Shown here in pieces: positions 1 to 6,610 of a stretch of 8,523 nucleotides of DNA (positions are counted from its first letter, which is position 1; the number at the start of each line of letters is the position of its first letter). Location: assembly GCA_007120685.1 (NCBI GenBank), contig SKNG01000410.1, positions 1-8,523 on the forward strand. Direction: 5' to 3'. The translations under genes were made by a program, and so were the position numbers. The DNA is from Paracoccaceae bacterium (GTDB lineage: Bacteria; Pseudomonadota; Alphaproteobacteria; Rhodobacterales; Rhodobacteraceae). The notes under the pieces were generated by a model. The model searched no databases and was not told the origin of the DNA. It saw nothing but the letters and a program-made list of their open reading frames with translations.

Positions 1-187
1 CGATGGAATTTGGCAAAAGCACGCCCACCCGGTCACCCGGCCGCAAGCCGCTGGCCAGCAGCGCGTTGCCCAGCCGGTCGGTGGCCGCGTCGAAATCGCG
101 GTAGCTGAGGCTGCGCGCGCCTTCGGTCAGGCAGGGGGCGTCGCCGAAATGCAGCGCCGCCCGGCGGATGAGAGAGCCGATCTGCAT
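1..187 (-). CDS. Acyl-CoA synthetase (AMP-forming), N-terminal fragment cut by window edge
   Basis: Only the first 62 codons are in the window; the gene continues past the left edge. The protein starts MQIGSLIRRAALHFGDAP and carries the stretch LRPGDRVGVLLPNS near residues 48-61. That is the usual N-terminal region of ANL-superfamily acyl-CoA or fatty-acid CoA ligases, which join a carboxylate to CoA through an acyl-adenylate. The ATP-binding signature and catalytic lysine lie outside the window, so activity cannot be judged. The start at 187 was chosen because it gives the typical ligase N-terminus; its ribosome binding site is weak (GGAAA about 8 bases upstream). It follows the 518-residue gene after 84 bases that contain a 10-bp hairpin, so it is probably the third gene of that unit. 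It shares LRPGDRV with the ligase at 2763-4295 but is clearly a different paralogue. The family call is secure, the substrate unknown. Confidence 0.85.
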   Translation of the reverse strand, partial: MQIGSLIRRAALHFGDAPCLTEGARSLSYRDFDAATDRLGNALLASGLRPGDRVGVLLPNSI

Positions 188-230
188 GGTCGGTTTCCGT
201 GGTCGATGGGCCCTGGAAAGGCCATTGAAC

Positions 231-259
231 GCCCCGGCCAGGAAAACGGTGGCCGGGGC
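231..259 (-). other. 10-bp perfect GC hairpin between two co-directional genes
   Basis: GCCCCGGCCA at 231-240 is exactly complementary to TGGCCGGGGC at 250-259, with a 9-base loop. It lies just after the stop of the 518-residue gene and 44 bases before the start of the downstream acyl-CoA synthetase. On the minus strand the stem is followed by GTTCAATGG rather than a run of T, so it is not a classical intrinsic terminator. It may reduce read-through, protect the 3' end of the upstream message, or do nothing. The structure is seen directly; its role is inference. Confidence 0.5.
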
Positions 260-271
260 ATCAACCGCGCG

Positions 272-1828
272 TCAGCCGCGCAGCTTTTCGATATCGGCGC
301 GTTTCAGCCCCGACCCCTTGCCCTTCAGATTGCGCGAGCGGGCCTGTTCGAGCTTGTACAACTCGTCCGCCAGTTCGCTGCCGGCATGGTATTTCACCCA
401 GGTATCGCACAGATGGCGGTACTTGTCGGTCAGCGTGGGCGGGGTGAACTCCCGGCTTGCCTTGTTGTATTCTGCAAAGGTCATGCGCCCGCGTGTGGTG
501 GTGTATGAGTCCTTCTTTTCCGGCAGATAGGTGATGCCCGGATAGACCGGCCCGCTGGAGGCCGTGTAGGCCTCGCCCGCCAGCACCGAATAGGGGATGT
601 TGGAATACATCCGCACCGGTTTGTTGGAATGCATCGCCTGGGTGTATTCCATCACCTGCTGGCTGGGGTGCGAGACCAGGCCCACCAGTTCGCCCAGCGC
701 ATCGCGGCTGAATTCGTCGTTCAGCAGCGGACGGAAGCGCTCGGCACGCTCGTCGATCTTCATCCAGTCGTCGACATCATAGACGCCGGCGACATGGGCC
801 AGATCCTTGATGATGGCGAAATAGGTGATGGCGCCGGCATCGATCATCTGGTCGCGCGACCAGCCGGCGATGCGCTTCCACAGCTGGGTGGTGGCGTCCT
901 TCACCTGCTCGTTCAGCTCCTTGAACTTGGCGATCAGCGCCTCGCGGGATTCCATGCCCAGCGGGATATAGCCGTCCGACAGGTTGTCCGAGGTATAAAG
1001 CCCCACGCCGACCAGCTTGTCGGCCTTGAACTCCGGCTGCGCCTCGAACGAGCCCCAGTCATCGACCAGATAGAAATGGCAGTCCTTCACCGCCATGGTC
1101 ACGGTGATGTTGTTATGCGGCACGCCCGCCGCCACATCGTCCAGCCAGGGGAAATCGGACTCCGACAGGTCCATGAAGTCCCGCACGATCATCTCGCGGT
1201 CATCGGCCAGCTTGTAGGGGCCGGAATTGTGCAGGCTGATCCGGCTTTCGCAGGAAATCAGGAACCCGTACTGGCTGACCGAGGCCATGAAGGCCTGCGC
1301 GGCATCGTGCAACTCGTCGCCCTCGGCGCAGTCATACATGTCGGCATGGAAGACCTGCAGCCGGCTTTCGGGCAGGATCTGGGCGCGGTGGCCGTATTCC
1401 TTGTTGGTGATATGGCCGTCGTTGCGGTGCCAGGACAGCTGGAAACGCTTCCAGAAATCCATCACATAGACCAGATCCTCGATGGCATCGGTGGGCTTCA
1501 GAAGCCCCATATTGATCAGCCATTCGCGGCCCAGCAGGTAAAAACCCGGCAGTGCCCAGCCCATCGAGGGGTTCTGGATCTTCATCCCCATGTTGCGCGC
1601 CCGGTCGCCGATCTCCTCGGCCGACATGCGGCTTTCGATCTTCTTCAGCAGCGAGGGGTAGCGGTAGAAGGCATTCAGATAGCTGAGCATCATGTAGGCC
1701 GGCACCGGAAACAGCTTCGATTCCTGCACCGTGCGGGTAACGCAGAGCCAGTAGGTCTCGTCCGAACAGGTCTGCATCATGTTGTTGGTTTCAAGCAGTT
1801 GCGCGTAGGAAATGCGTTTCTGCGCCAT
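272..1828 (-). CDS. Unrecognised 518-residue protein, partner of the phosphohistidine-domain protein
   Basis: I do not recognise this family. The protein is 518 residues, with no signal peptide and no membrane segment, so it is probably cytoplasmic. It is rich in Tyr, Trp, Phe and Met, especially in residues 20-135. A central part (about 150-290) looks beta-rich and contains CESRISLHNSGPYKL near 193-207. Residues 290-400 look helical. The C-terminal tail (about 495-518) is short and basic, with RNLKGKGSGLKR. I see neither the ATP-grasp motifs of PEP synthase or pyruvate phosphate dikinase nor the PEP/pyruvate-binding barrel signatures. The start at 1828 has a strong GGGAGGAG site just upstream. 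Its stop is 84 bases before the next ligase, and the phosphohistidine-domain gene ends only 36 bases ahead of its start, so the two are almost certainly co-transcribed. By analogy with rifampin phosphotransferase, where an ATP-binding part, a helical substrate-binding part and a His swivel domain are fused, this could be the substrate-binding subunit. That is a guess from context, not similarity. Confidence 0.88.
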   Translation of the reverse strand: MAQKRISYAQLLETNNMMQTCSDETYWLCVTRTVQESKLFPVPAYMMLSYLNAFYRYPSLLKKIESRMSAEEIGDRARNMGMKIQNPSMGWALPGFYLLGREWLINMGLLKPTDAIEDLVYVMDFWKRFQLSWHRNDGHITNKEYGHRAQILPESRLQVFHADMYDCAEGDELHDAAQAFMASVSQYGFLISCESRISLHNSGPYKLADDREMIVRDFMDLSESDFPWLDDVAAGVPHNNITVTMAVKDCHFYLVDDWGSFEAQPEFKADKLVGVGLYTSDNLSDGYIPLGMESREALIAKFKELNEQVKDATTQLWKRIAGWSRDQMIDAGAITYFAIIKDLAHVAGVYDVDDWMKIDERAERFRPLLNDEFSRDALGELVGLVSHPSQQVMEYTQAMHSNKPVRMYSNIPYSVLAGEAYTASSGPVYPGITYLPEKKDSYTTTRGRMTFAEYNKASREFTPPTLTDKYRHLCDTWVKYHAGSELADELYKLEQARSRNLKGKGSGLKRADIEKLRG

Positions 1829-1864
1829 GTCTCTCTCCTCCCAGAATTTGCGCCGGCGCGTCGG

Positions 1865-2614
1865 TCAGGCCTTGGTCAGCCGCCAGACATTCGCGGTCAT
1901 CTCGACCCCGGTCTGATAGGCATCGGCCGTCTTGGCCTTGGCGGTCACCTCGATCTCTACCGTGTCGCCCTGCTTGATGCCGCTGATCTTGGCGTTCATC
2001 AGACAGGGCACGCCGTATTCGCGCGTCAGGATGCCCAGATGCGAGCGGGTGGAACCACCGGCACAGATCACGCCCTTGAAATGCTCCAGGATCGGCGCGG
2101 TCAGCGTGCCGCCGGAATCGTCGATGATGGCGATGGTATCGGCCGGCACGCCTTCGTTGAGGTATTTCAGCACCTGATCCGGCGAGCGGATGTAGCGCGC
2201 GGTGCCGGAGCAGTTCTGCGGATATTGCGCCACATTGTCGCCGATGCCGCGCAATTCGCGCCCTTCGGCATCGGGTTCGGCGGTCCTGGCCTCGGGGTGT
2301 TCGAAGCTGAAGGTGGCGATGTCGTCATCGGACACGCCGGCGGCGGGCTTGTAGATCTCCGGCCGCTCGCGCGGGCTGATCGCGGCGGACCAGTCGAACT
2401 TGTGGCCGGCGTCCAGCAGCATCTTCTCGACGCCGGCGAAATCCTCGGCGGTGATCAGGTCGTAGTTCTTGTCGAAGACGAAACTGTCCCAGTCACCGCC
2501 GCACTGATCCAGCTTGCGGCGCACGATGTCCTTGATGGCGGAATGGAACGCCTCGACCGTGGGCGAGGCCGATTGATAACCGAACTTGTCGTTATCCACG
2601 TAGAGCTTTGCCAT
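1865..2614 (-). CDS. Stand-alone PEP-utilising-enzyme mobile (phosphohistidine) domain protein
   Basis: The protein has 249 residues. Its C-terminal half (about 120-225) matches the swivelling phosphohistidine domain of PEP synthase, pyruvate phosphate dikinase and phenylphosphate synthase. It has an acidic/Gly turn DDSGGTLTAPILEHF (165-179), then CAGGSTRSHLGILTREYGVP (184-203), where His192 occupies the phosphorylated-histidine position, and GIKQGDTVEIE (212-222) as the last strand. In those enzymes the His carries phosphate from an ATP-grasp domain to the acceptor. Here neither an ATP-grasp domain nor a PEP/pyruvate barrel is fused. Residues 1-115 are acidic and unlike anything I recognise. 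The start at 2614 is preferred over one 36 codons upstream because AGGGAGG sits a few bases ahead of it and the extension is low-complexity Arg-rich sequence overlapping the promoter. It heads the unit with the 518-residue gene and follows an operator. The domain call is firm; the reaction is not known. Confidence 0.9.
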   Translation of the reverse strand: MAKLYVDNDKFGYQSASPTVEAFHSAIKDIVRRKLDQCGGDWDSFVFDKNYDLITAEDFAGVEKMLLDAGHKFDWSAAISPRERPEIYKPAAGVSDDDIATFSFEHPEARTAEPDAEGRELRGIGDNVAQYPQNCSGTARYIRSPDQVLKYLNEGVPADTIAIIDDSGGTLTAPILEHFKGVICAGGSTRSHLGILTREYGVPCLMNAKISGIKQGDTVEIEVTAKAKTADAYQTGVEMTANVWRLTKA

Positions 2615-2715
2615 CGCATCCTCCCTCTGGCGCTGCTTTTCCGGATCGCGCGAGCGGGTCTCCCTTCCCGGTTCGCTGTCGGCAGACTGCCGGCTCGCCC
2701 GGCGCCTGTCAACAA

Positions 2716-2742
2716 GTCTCATACAAAATTGTCGAACAATTT
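2716..2742. promoter_or_regulatory. Operator-like inverted repeat upstream of the phosphohistidine-domain gene
   Basis: AAATTGT at 2726-2732 and ACAATTT at 2736-2742 form a perfect 7-bp inverted repeat around CGA, with core TTGTCGAACAA at 2729-2739. Exactly 13 bp to the left (2716-2726) is a degenerate second copy, GTCTCATACAA, in which only one half matches. The core fits TNGTNNNACNA, the consensus reported for FadR-subfamily GntR regulators. It lies about 115 bases upstream of the start at 2614, inside the 148-base gap after the acyl-CoA synthetase stop. That gap therefore probably contains a separate promoter for the minus-strand unit. TATGAG on the minus strand (2718-2723) is a possible -10 box, but its -35 is poor. 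The stretch between the operator and the gene (2640-2700) holds short inverted repeats, including CGGCAG/CTGCCG at 2680-2692. Confidence 0.65.
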
Positions 2743-2762
2743 GCGCCGGACCGGGGGGGTCA

Positions 2763-4295
2763 CTATCCGGCGCCCTGCTCCTCGATCGCCAGCGCGGCGC
2801 GCAGATCGCGTTTCAGCACCTTGCCGGCGGCGTTCTTCGGCAGCTCGGTTACGACCCGCCAGTCGCGGGGGCGTTTGAAACGGGCCAGCCTTTGGGCCAG
2901 GTGGCTTTCCCACTCAGTCGGGCCGAATGGCGAATCGGGGCGCGGCACCACGAAGGCGGCAACACTTTCGCCCCATTCGGGATGGGGACGGCCCACCACT
3001 GCGGCCTCGGCAATGCCGGGGTGGTCGTGCAGGATATCCTCGATCTCGCGCGCATAGATGTTCACCCCGCCCGAGATGATGACATCCTTGCGCCGGTCCA
3101 GCAGCCACAGGAAACCGGCCTCGTCCATCCGCCCCATGTCGCCAGTGTGCAGCCAGCCGCTGCGCAGGGTCTCGGCCGTCGCCTGTGGCCGGTTCCAGTA
3201 GCCGGCCATCACTGTCTCGCCCCGCACCAGCACCTCGCCGGTCTCGCCCGGGGCCACGGGCCGGCCCGAATCGTCGGCCACCATCACCTGCATGCCGCTG
3301 CGCGCATGGCCGACGGAGGCCAGCCGCGCCTCGTCCCCCCCGGCCAGCGCTTCGGCGATTTCGCGTTGGCTGATGGCGGTGATGGTGCAGGGGCTTTCGC
3401 CCTGGCCATAGCCGTTCCACAGCCGGGGGCCGAAGGCCTGCACGCCCGCGCGCAGGTCCTGCGGATAGACCGGCGCGGCGCCCAGCAGGATGGTGCGGAT
3501 ATGGCCTTGCGGCACGGCCAGCAGGGCGGGATCGGCAACCATCCGGCGCAGCAGGGTTGCGGGCACGAAGAAGCTTAGCCGCTCGCGCCTGGCGATCAGC
3601 GCGGCCAGTTCGGCGCCGTCATAGCCGCCCGATTCGGGCAGGATGTTGTTCGCCCCCTTGGCGACAAAGGACAGGCCAAAGAGGCCCGATGCATGCGAGG
3701 TCGCGGCCAGATGGATCAGCCCGTCGCGTTCGTCCAGCATGTCCACATCGGCCAGATAGCCGATGGCCATGGCCATCAGGTTGCGGTGAGACAGCATCGC
3801 ACCCTTGGGCTTGCCGGTGGTGCCGGAGGTGTAGAAAAGCCAGGCCAGGTCGCCCGGATCGGCCGGGTGAAGGGGCGCGGGGTCGGCGGCCAGCAGGCGG
3901 CGGTAATCGGCGCTGCCGGGCACCAGCATCGTGACGCCGGGCAGATGCGGGGCCAGGGCGGCGGCGATATCGTCATCGGCAAAGACCAGCCGGGCGCCGC
4001 AGTCGCCGGCCATGAAGGCCAGTTCCTGCGCGTGCAGCTTCGCGTTCATCGGCGCGGCGACCAGCCCGGCATGCCAGCAGGCAAAGAGGATCTCCAGATA
4101 TTCCGGTCCGTTGCGCAGGGCCAGCGCCACCCGGTCGCCCGGCCGCAACCCGTGCCGCACCGCCATCCCCCCGGCCAGCGCCGCCGCCCGCGCGCCCATC
4201 TGGCCGTAGCTGAACACCGTCGCCGCCCCGAGCGATACCGCCGGCCGCCCGGCGTGGCGCCGCGCGGCATTGGCCAGCAGCACCGCCAGGCTCAT
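2763..4295 (-). CDS. AMP-forming acyl-CoA synthetase (ANL superfamily)
   Basis: This complete 510-residue enzyme is of usual length for the family. It activates a carboxylic acid with ATP to an acyl-adenylate, then forms the CoA thioester. All hallmark motifs are present: the P-loop YTSGTTGKPKG at 155-165, NGYGQGES at 294-301 (the adenine-binding motif, a variant of the common YGxTE form), GWLHTGDMGRMDEAG at 380-394, the hinge region LLDRRKDVIISGG at 398-410, and PKNAAGK ending in the catalytic Lys492. It should therefore be active; no membrane anchor is seen. The start at 4295 overlaps the thiolase stop by four bases (ATGA), which implies translational coupling and a shared message. The frame stays open upstream to 4622, but that part is only the thiolase read in another frame. 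Closest in style to medium-chain, aromatic or malonyl-type ligases; the acid substrate cannot be told from sequence alone. Confidence 0.93.
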   Translation of the reverse strand: MSLAVLLANAARRHAGRPAVSLGAATVFSYGQMGARAAALAGGMAVRHGLRPGDRVALALRNGPEYLEILFACWHAGLVAAPMNAKLHAQELAFMAGDCGARLVFADDDIAAALAPHLPGVTMLVPGSADYRRLLAADPAPLHPADPGDLAWLFYTSGTTGKPKGAMLSHRNLMAMAIGYLADVDMLDERDGLIHLAATSHASGLFGLSFVAKGANNILPESGGYDGAELAALIARRERLSFFVPATLLRRMVADPALLAVPQGHIRTILLGAAPVYPQDLRAGVQAFGPRLWNGYGQGESPCTITAISQREIAEALAGGDEARLASVGHARSGMQVMVADDSGRPVAPGETGEVLVRGETVMAGYWNRPQATAETLRSGWLHTGDMGRMDEAGFLWLLDRRKDVIISGGVNIYAREIEDILHDHPGIAEAAVVGRPHPEWGESVAAFVVPRPDSPFGPTEWESHLAQRLARFKRPRDWRVVTELPKNAAGKVLKRDLRAALAIEEQGAG

Positions 4296-5533
4296 CCCGC
4301 GCGCTCCAGCAGCGTCACGGCCACCGCGGCCTCTTCCACCCCCATCAGCCCGCCGCCATTCTCCTGCAGCGCAATCCGCGCCCCTTCGACCTGCCGCTTG
4401 CCCGCCTCGCCGCGCAGTTGCGTGACCAGCTCGAATATCTGCCCCAGCCCGGTGGCGCCAATGGGATGGCCCTTGGATTCCAGCCCGCCCGAGGGGTTGA
4501 AGGGGATGCGCCCACCAATACTGGTCTCCCCCCGCTCCGCCGCCGGCCCGCCCTCGCCGAAGGCAAAGAAGCCCATGTTCTCGGACTGCTGGATCTCGCC
4601 GAACGCGGTGGCGTCGTGGCATTCGGCCACGTCCACATCTTCCGGCCCCAGCCCCGCCAGATCATAGGCCCGCAGCGCCGCACGATGCGAGATATGGCGC
4701 TCCACCGCGTCCGGCGCCCGCCGCCCGCCGTTCATCAGCACCTGCGCGCGCACCCGCACCGCGCGGGTCAACCCCAGCCGCTTCAACGCCGCGCCCGAGA
4801 CCAGCACCGCCGCCGCCGCCCCGTCGCTGATCGGCGAACACATCGGCAGCGTCAACGGCCAGGCGATCAGCCGCGCCTGCAACACCTCGTCCACGGTGAA
4901 GGGCTTGCGGTATTGCGACTGCGGGTTGTTCACCGAATGATTGTGGTTCTTCGCCGCCACCGCCGCCATCTGCCGCTGAGTGGTGCCGAAACGGGCCATG
5001 TGATACTTGGTGAAGGCCGCATAGACATCCATGAACACCGTGCGCGGCGATTCGCGCGCGGCCTCATCGGGCGGGGTTGGCATGTCATGGCCCAGCGCCG
5101 TCAGCCGGGCGATGGTTTCATCGCGCCGGGCGCGGTCCCAGCTGCCCTCGAACGCCGCCATGGACAGGGCGCCATCGGCATGGACCATCTTTTCCGACCC
5201 CACCGCCAGCGCCACATCCACCTCGCCCGCGCGGATCTGGCTGAGCGCGATGTTGAACGCGGTCGAGGCGCTGGCGCAGGCGTTTTCCACATTGATGATC
5301 GGCACGGCATCGAAGGGCATGTCCTGCAGCGCGATCTGCCCGCGGATGCCGAACTGCCCCTCCATCGCGCCCTGCACGGCATTGGCGAAGGCGATGGATT
5401 GCACCGCTTCCGGCCCCAGCCCGCAATCGGCCAGCGCCGCGCGCACCGCCTCTTGCGCCAGATCGCCCACGCTGCGATCCGGCCAGCGGCCAAAGGGCGT
5501 CATGCCGACGCCGACGACGAAAACCTCGCGCAT
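4292..5533 (-). CDS. Thiolase-family protein, SCP2/lipid-transfer class
   Basis: This 413-residue protein is full length for a non-specific lipid-transfer (SCP2-type) thiolase. Such enzymes cleave 3-oxoacyl-CoA with CoA, or in some relatives perform Claisen or retro-aldol chemistry. The nucleophilic cysteine is present as Cys86 in VENACASAS (82-90). His306 lies in ECHDATAFGE (304-313), the place of the class HDCF motif. NPSGGLESKGHPIGATG (346-362) supplies the GHP histidine, His356. The Cys of HDCF is replaced by Ala308, although a Cys (305) sits just before the His. The last motif ALQENGGG (388-395) has no second Cys, as usual in this class. The start at 5533 has an AAGGGGGGAAG site directly ahead. 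SCP2-class thiolases often work with a small DUF35 (OB-fold/zinc-ribbon) partner; none is in the window. It is the first gene of the unit, coupled to the ligase, and divergent from surE across a double operator. Confidence 0.92.
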   Translation of the reverse strand: MREVFVVGVGMTPFGRWPDRSVGDLAQEAVRAALADCGLGPEAVQSIAFANAVQGAMEGQFGIRGQIALQDMPFDAVPIINVENACASASTAFNIALSQIRAGEVDVALAVGSEKMVHADGALSMAAFEGSWDRARRDETIARLTALGHDMPTPPDEAARESPRTVFMDVYAAFTKYHMARFGTTQRQMAAVAAKNHNHSVNNPQSQYRKPFTVDEVLQARLIAWPLTLPMCSPISDGAAAAVLVSGAALKRLGLTRAVRVRAQVLMNGGRRAPDAVERHISHRAALRAYDLAGLGPEDVDVAECHDATAFGEIQQSENMGFFAFGEGGPAAERGETSIGGRIPFNPSGGLESKGHPIGATGLGQIFELVTQLRGEAGKRQVEGARIALQENGGGLMGVEEAAVAVTLLERAG

Positions 5534-5576
5534 CTTCCCCCCTTGCCCGGCCGGAACCGGGTTGTGCTCCCCTCAT

Positions 5577-5603
5577 TTGTAGGACAAGATTGTCATATAA
5601 TTG
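5577..5603. promoter_or_regulatory. Tandem operator in the divergent thiolase-surE promoter region
   Basis: There are two TTGT-nnn-ACAA elements. TTGTAGGACAA at 5577-5587 has perfect arms, and TTGTCATATAA at 5590-5600 has one mismatch. Their centres (5582 and 5595) are exactly 13 bp apart. The same arrangement occurs at 7459-7482 and a degenerate version at 2716-2739. The pattern fits the FadR-subfamily GntR consensus TNGTNNNACNA. The pair sits between two divergent starts (5533 and 5654), so one bound regulator could control both. The right-hand copy overlaps the surE -10 box, which points to repression. Confidence 0.68.
5596..5601 (+). promoter_or_regulatory. Probable -10 box of the surE promoter
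   Basis: A perfect TATAAT lies 53 bases ahead of the surE start, inside the right half of the second operator copy. No convincing -35 hexamer is found 16-18 bp upstream (the sequence there is TCATTTG), so the promoter may be weak or helped by an activator. Predicted transcription would start near 5608, leaving a leader of about 45 bases. Confidence 0.5.
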
Positions 5604-5653
5604 GGCCTCTGGCGAGACCCAATTCATCCGCGCCAAAGGGAGGAGGGGCAAAG

Positions 5654-6424
5654 ATGACCGAGGCCAGCCAGCACCGGGTGCTGATCGTGAACGACGACGG
5701 CATCCATGCCGAGGGGATCAAACTGCTGGAAACCCTGGTGCGGCGCTTTACCGAGGATGTCTGGGTCGTCGCCCCGGACGAGGAGAAATCCGGCGCCTCG
5801 CATTCCATATCGATGCATGTGCCGGTGCGCGCGCGCAAGGTGGATGAGCGGCATTTCGCGGTCAAGGGCACGCCGACCGATTGCGCGCTGCTGGCGATTC
5901 ATGAGTTGATGCCGGAAAAGCCCACGATCCTGCTGTCGGGCATCAACCGGGGCGCCAATCTGGCCGAGGATGTGACCTATTCCGGCACCGCCGCGGCGGC
6001 GATGGAGGGGGCGCTTCTCGGCGTGCCCTCGGTCGCGCTGAGCCAGGTTTTCACCCCCCGCGCGAAGGTGCCGTGGGAGACGGCGGAAGCCTTTGCGCCG
6101 AAGATACTGGAAACGTTGCTGGCGACCGAGTGGCAGCCGGGCAGTTTCGTCAACATCAACTTCCCCGATGCCACGCCGGATCAGGTGACCGGGGTGCGGG
6201 TGGTGGCGCAGGGGCAGCGCCCGCCGGGGTCGTTCCTGCCGGACCGGCGCGTGGACGGGCGCGACGTGCCCTATTACTGGATCAAGCTGCGCTACACCGA
6301 TGGCGGCTTCGACCCCGGCACTGATCTGGAGGCGATCCGCGACAAGGCGGTATCGGTCTGTCCGATCCAGTTGAACATGACCGATCATGCCTTCCGGCAG
6401 CGGCTGAAGCCGAAATTCGCCTGA
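5654..6424 (+). CDS. surE: SurE-type 5'/3'-nucleotidase (survival protein homologue), probably an accessory paralogue
   Basis: This 256-residue protein is of normal SurE length. SurE enzymes are cytoplasmic, metal-dependent phosphatases acting on nucleoside 5'- and 3'-monophosphates and, in some cases, short polyphosphate. The metal site is intact: VNDDGIHAEG (12-21) gives Asp14 and Asp15, EKSGASHSIS (44-53) gives Ser46, and LLSGINRGANLAEDVTYSGT (93-112) gives Asn98. Other family blocks are GTPTDC (72-77) and AMEGALLGVPSVALS (116-130). The start at 5654 follows a strong GGAGG-type site at 5640-5648; reading frame further upstream is only thiolase antisense. Housekeeping surE in proteobacteria usually sits beside pcm or serS. 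Here it is a single-gene unit driven from a promoter shared with a catabolic thiolase, which suggests a specialised copy, perhaps acting on a phosphorylated intermediate. The family is certain; the specialised role is inferred. Confidence 0.93.
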   Translation: MTEASQHRVLIVNDDGIHAEGIKLLETLVRRFTEDVWVVAPDEEKSGASHSISMHVPVRARKVDERHFAVKGTPTDCALLAIHELMPEKPTILLSGINRGANLAEDVTYSGTAAAAMEGALLGVPSVALSQVFTPRAKVPWETAEAFAPKILETLLATEWQPGSFVNINFPDATPDQVTGVRVVAQGQRPPGSFLPDRRVDGRDVPYYWIKLRYTDGGFDPGTDLEAIRDKAVSVCPIQLNMTDHAFRQRLKPKFA

Positions 6425-6584
6425 CGACTGCTGTCGCAAGACACGACGCCCATCGGGGGCGGCACGGCCCTTCGAAGCGCCCTCACCCCCAAGCGCGTCG
6501 GTCGCGCGAAAAAGCAGACAATGCCGCGCCATCCGCCCGCAGCGGAACATGCCGCAATTGCGGACCGGTCGAGCGGCGCGCTGT

Positions 6585-6605
6585 AAGGGCCTTCGAAGGC
6601 CCTTT
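6585..6605. terminator. Palindromic bidirectional terminator between convergent genes
   Basis: AAGGGCCT at 6585-6592 pairs with AGGCCCTT at 6597-6604 across the tetraloop TCGA, making a 20-base perfect palindrome. On the plus strand it is followed by only one further T and then CCC, so the T-tract is weak on both strands. It sits 5 bases beyond the phosphatase stop (6611-6613) and about 160 bases after the surE stop, the right place to end both transcripts. The core TTCGAAG recurs at 6471-6477 inside a weaker stem (GGGCG 6457-6461 with CGCCC 6478-6482). Nothing else is seen in the 6425-6610 gap. Confidence 0.6.
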
Positions 6606-6610
6606 CCCGC

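Noticed and set aside
2707..2712. Perfect minus-strand TTGACA as a -35 box for the phosphohistidine-domain unit
   Set aside because: No acceptable -10 hexamer occurs 16-18 bases downstream (the sequence there is GCAGTCT), so I did not call it a promoter.
2615..2722. A 36-codon longer start for the phosphohistidine-domain gene
   Set aside because: The extension is Arg-rich low-complexity sequence reaching into the operator, whereas the start at 2614 has an AGGGAGG site.
629..2878. A 749-codon open frame on the plus strand spanning the 518-residue and phosphohistidine genes
   Set aside because: It is the antisense of two well-supported genes with good ribosome binding sites and a recognisable domain. 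Its composition (His, Gly, Ala, Arg, Leu rich) is typical of a GC-rich shadow frame.
4296..4622. A 109-residue N-terminal extension of the acyl-CoA synthetase
   Set aside because: The extension is the thiolase coding region in another frame. The start at 4295 gives the standard ligase N-terminus and an ATGA coupling overlap.
4418..5653. A 412-codon in-frame extension upstream of surE
   Set aside because: It is antisense to the thiolase and has shadow composition. The surE start at 5654 has a strong ribosome binding site and gives the normal SurE N-terminus.
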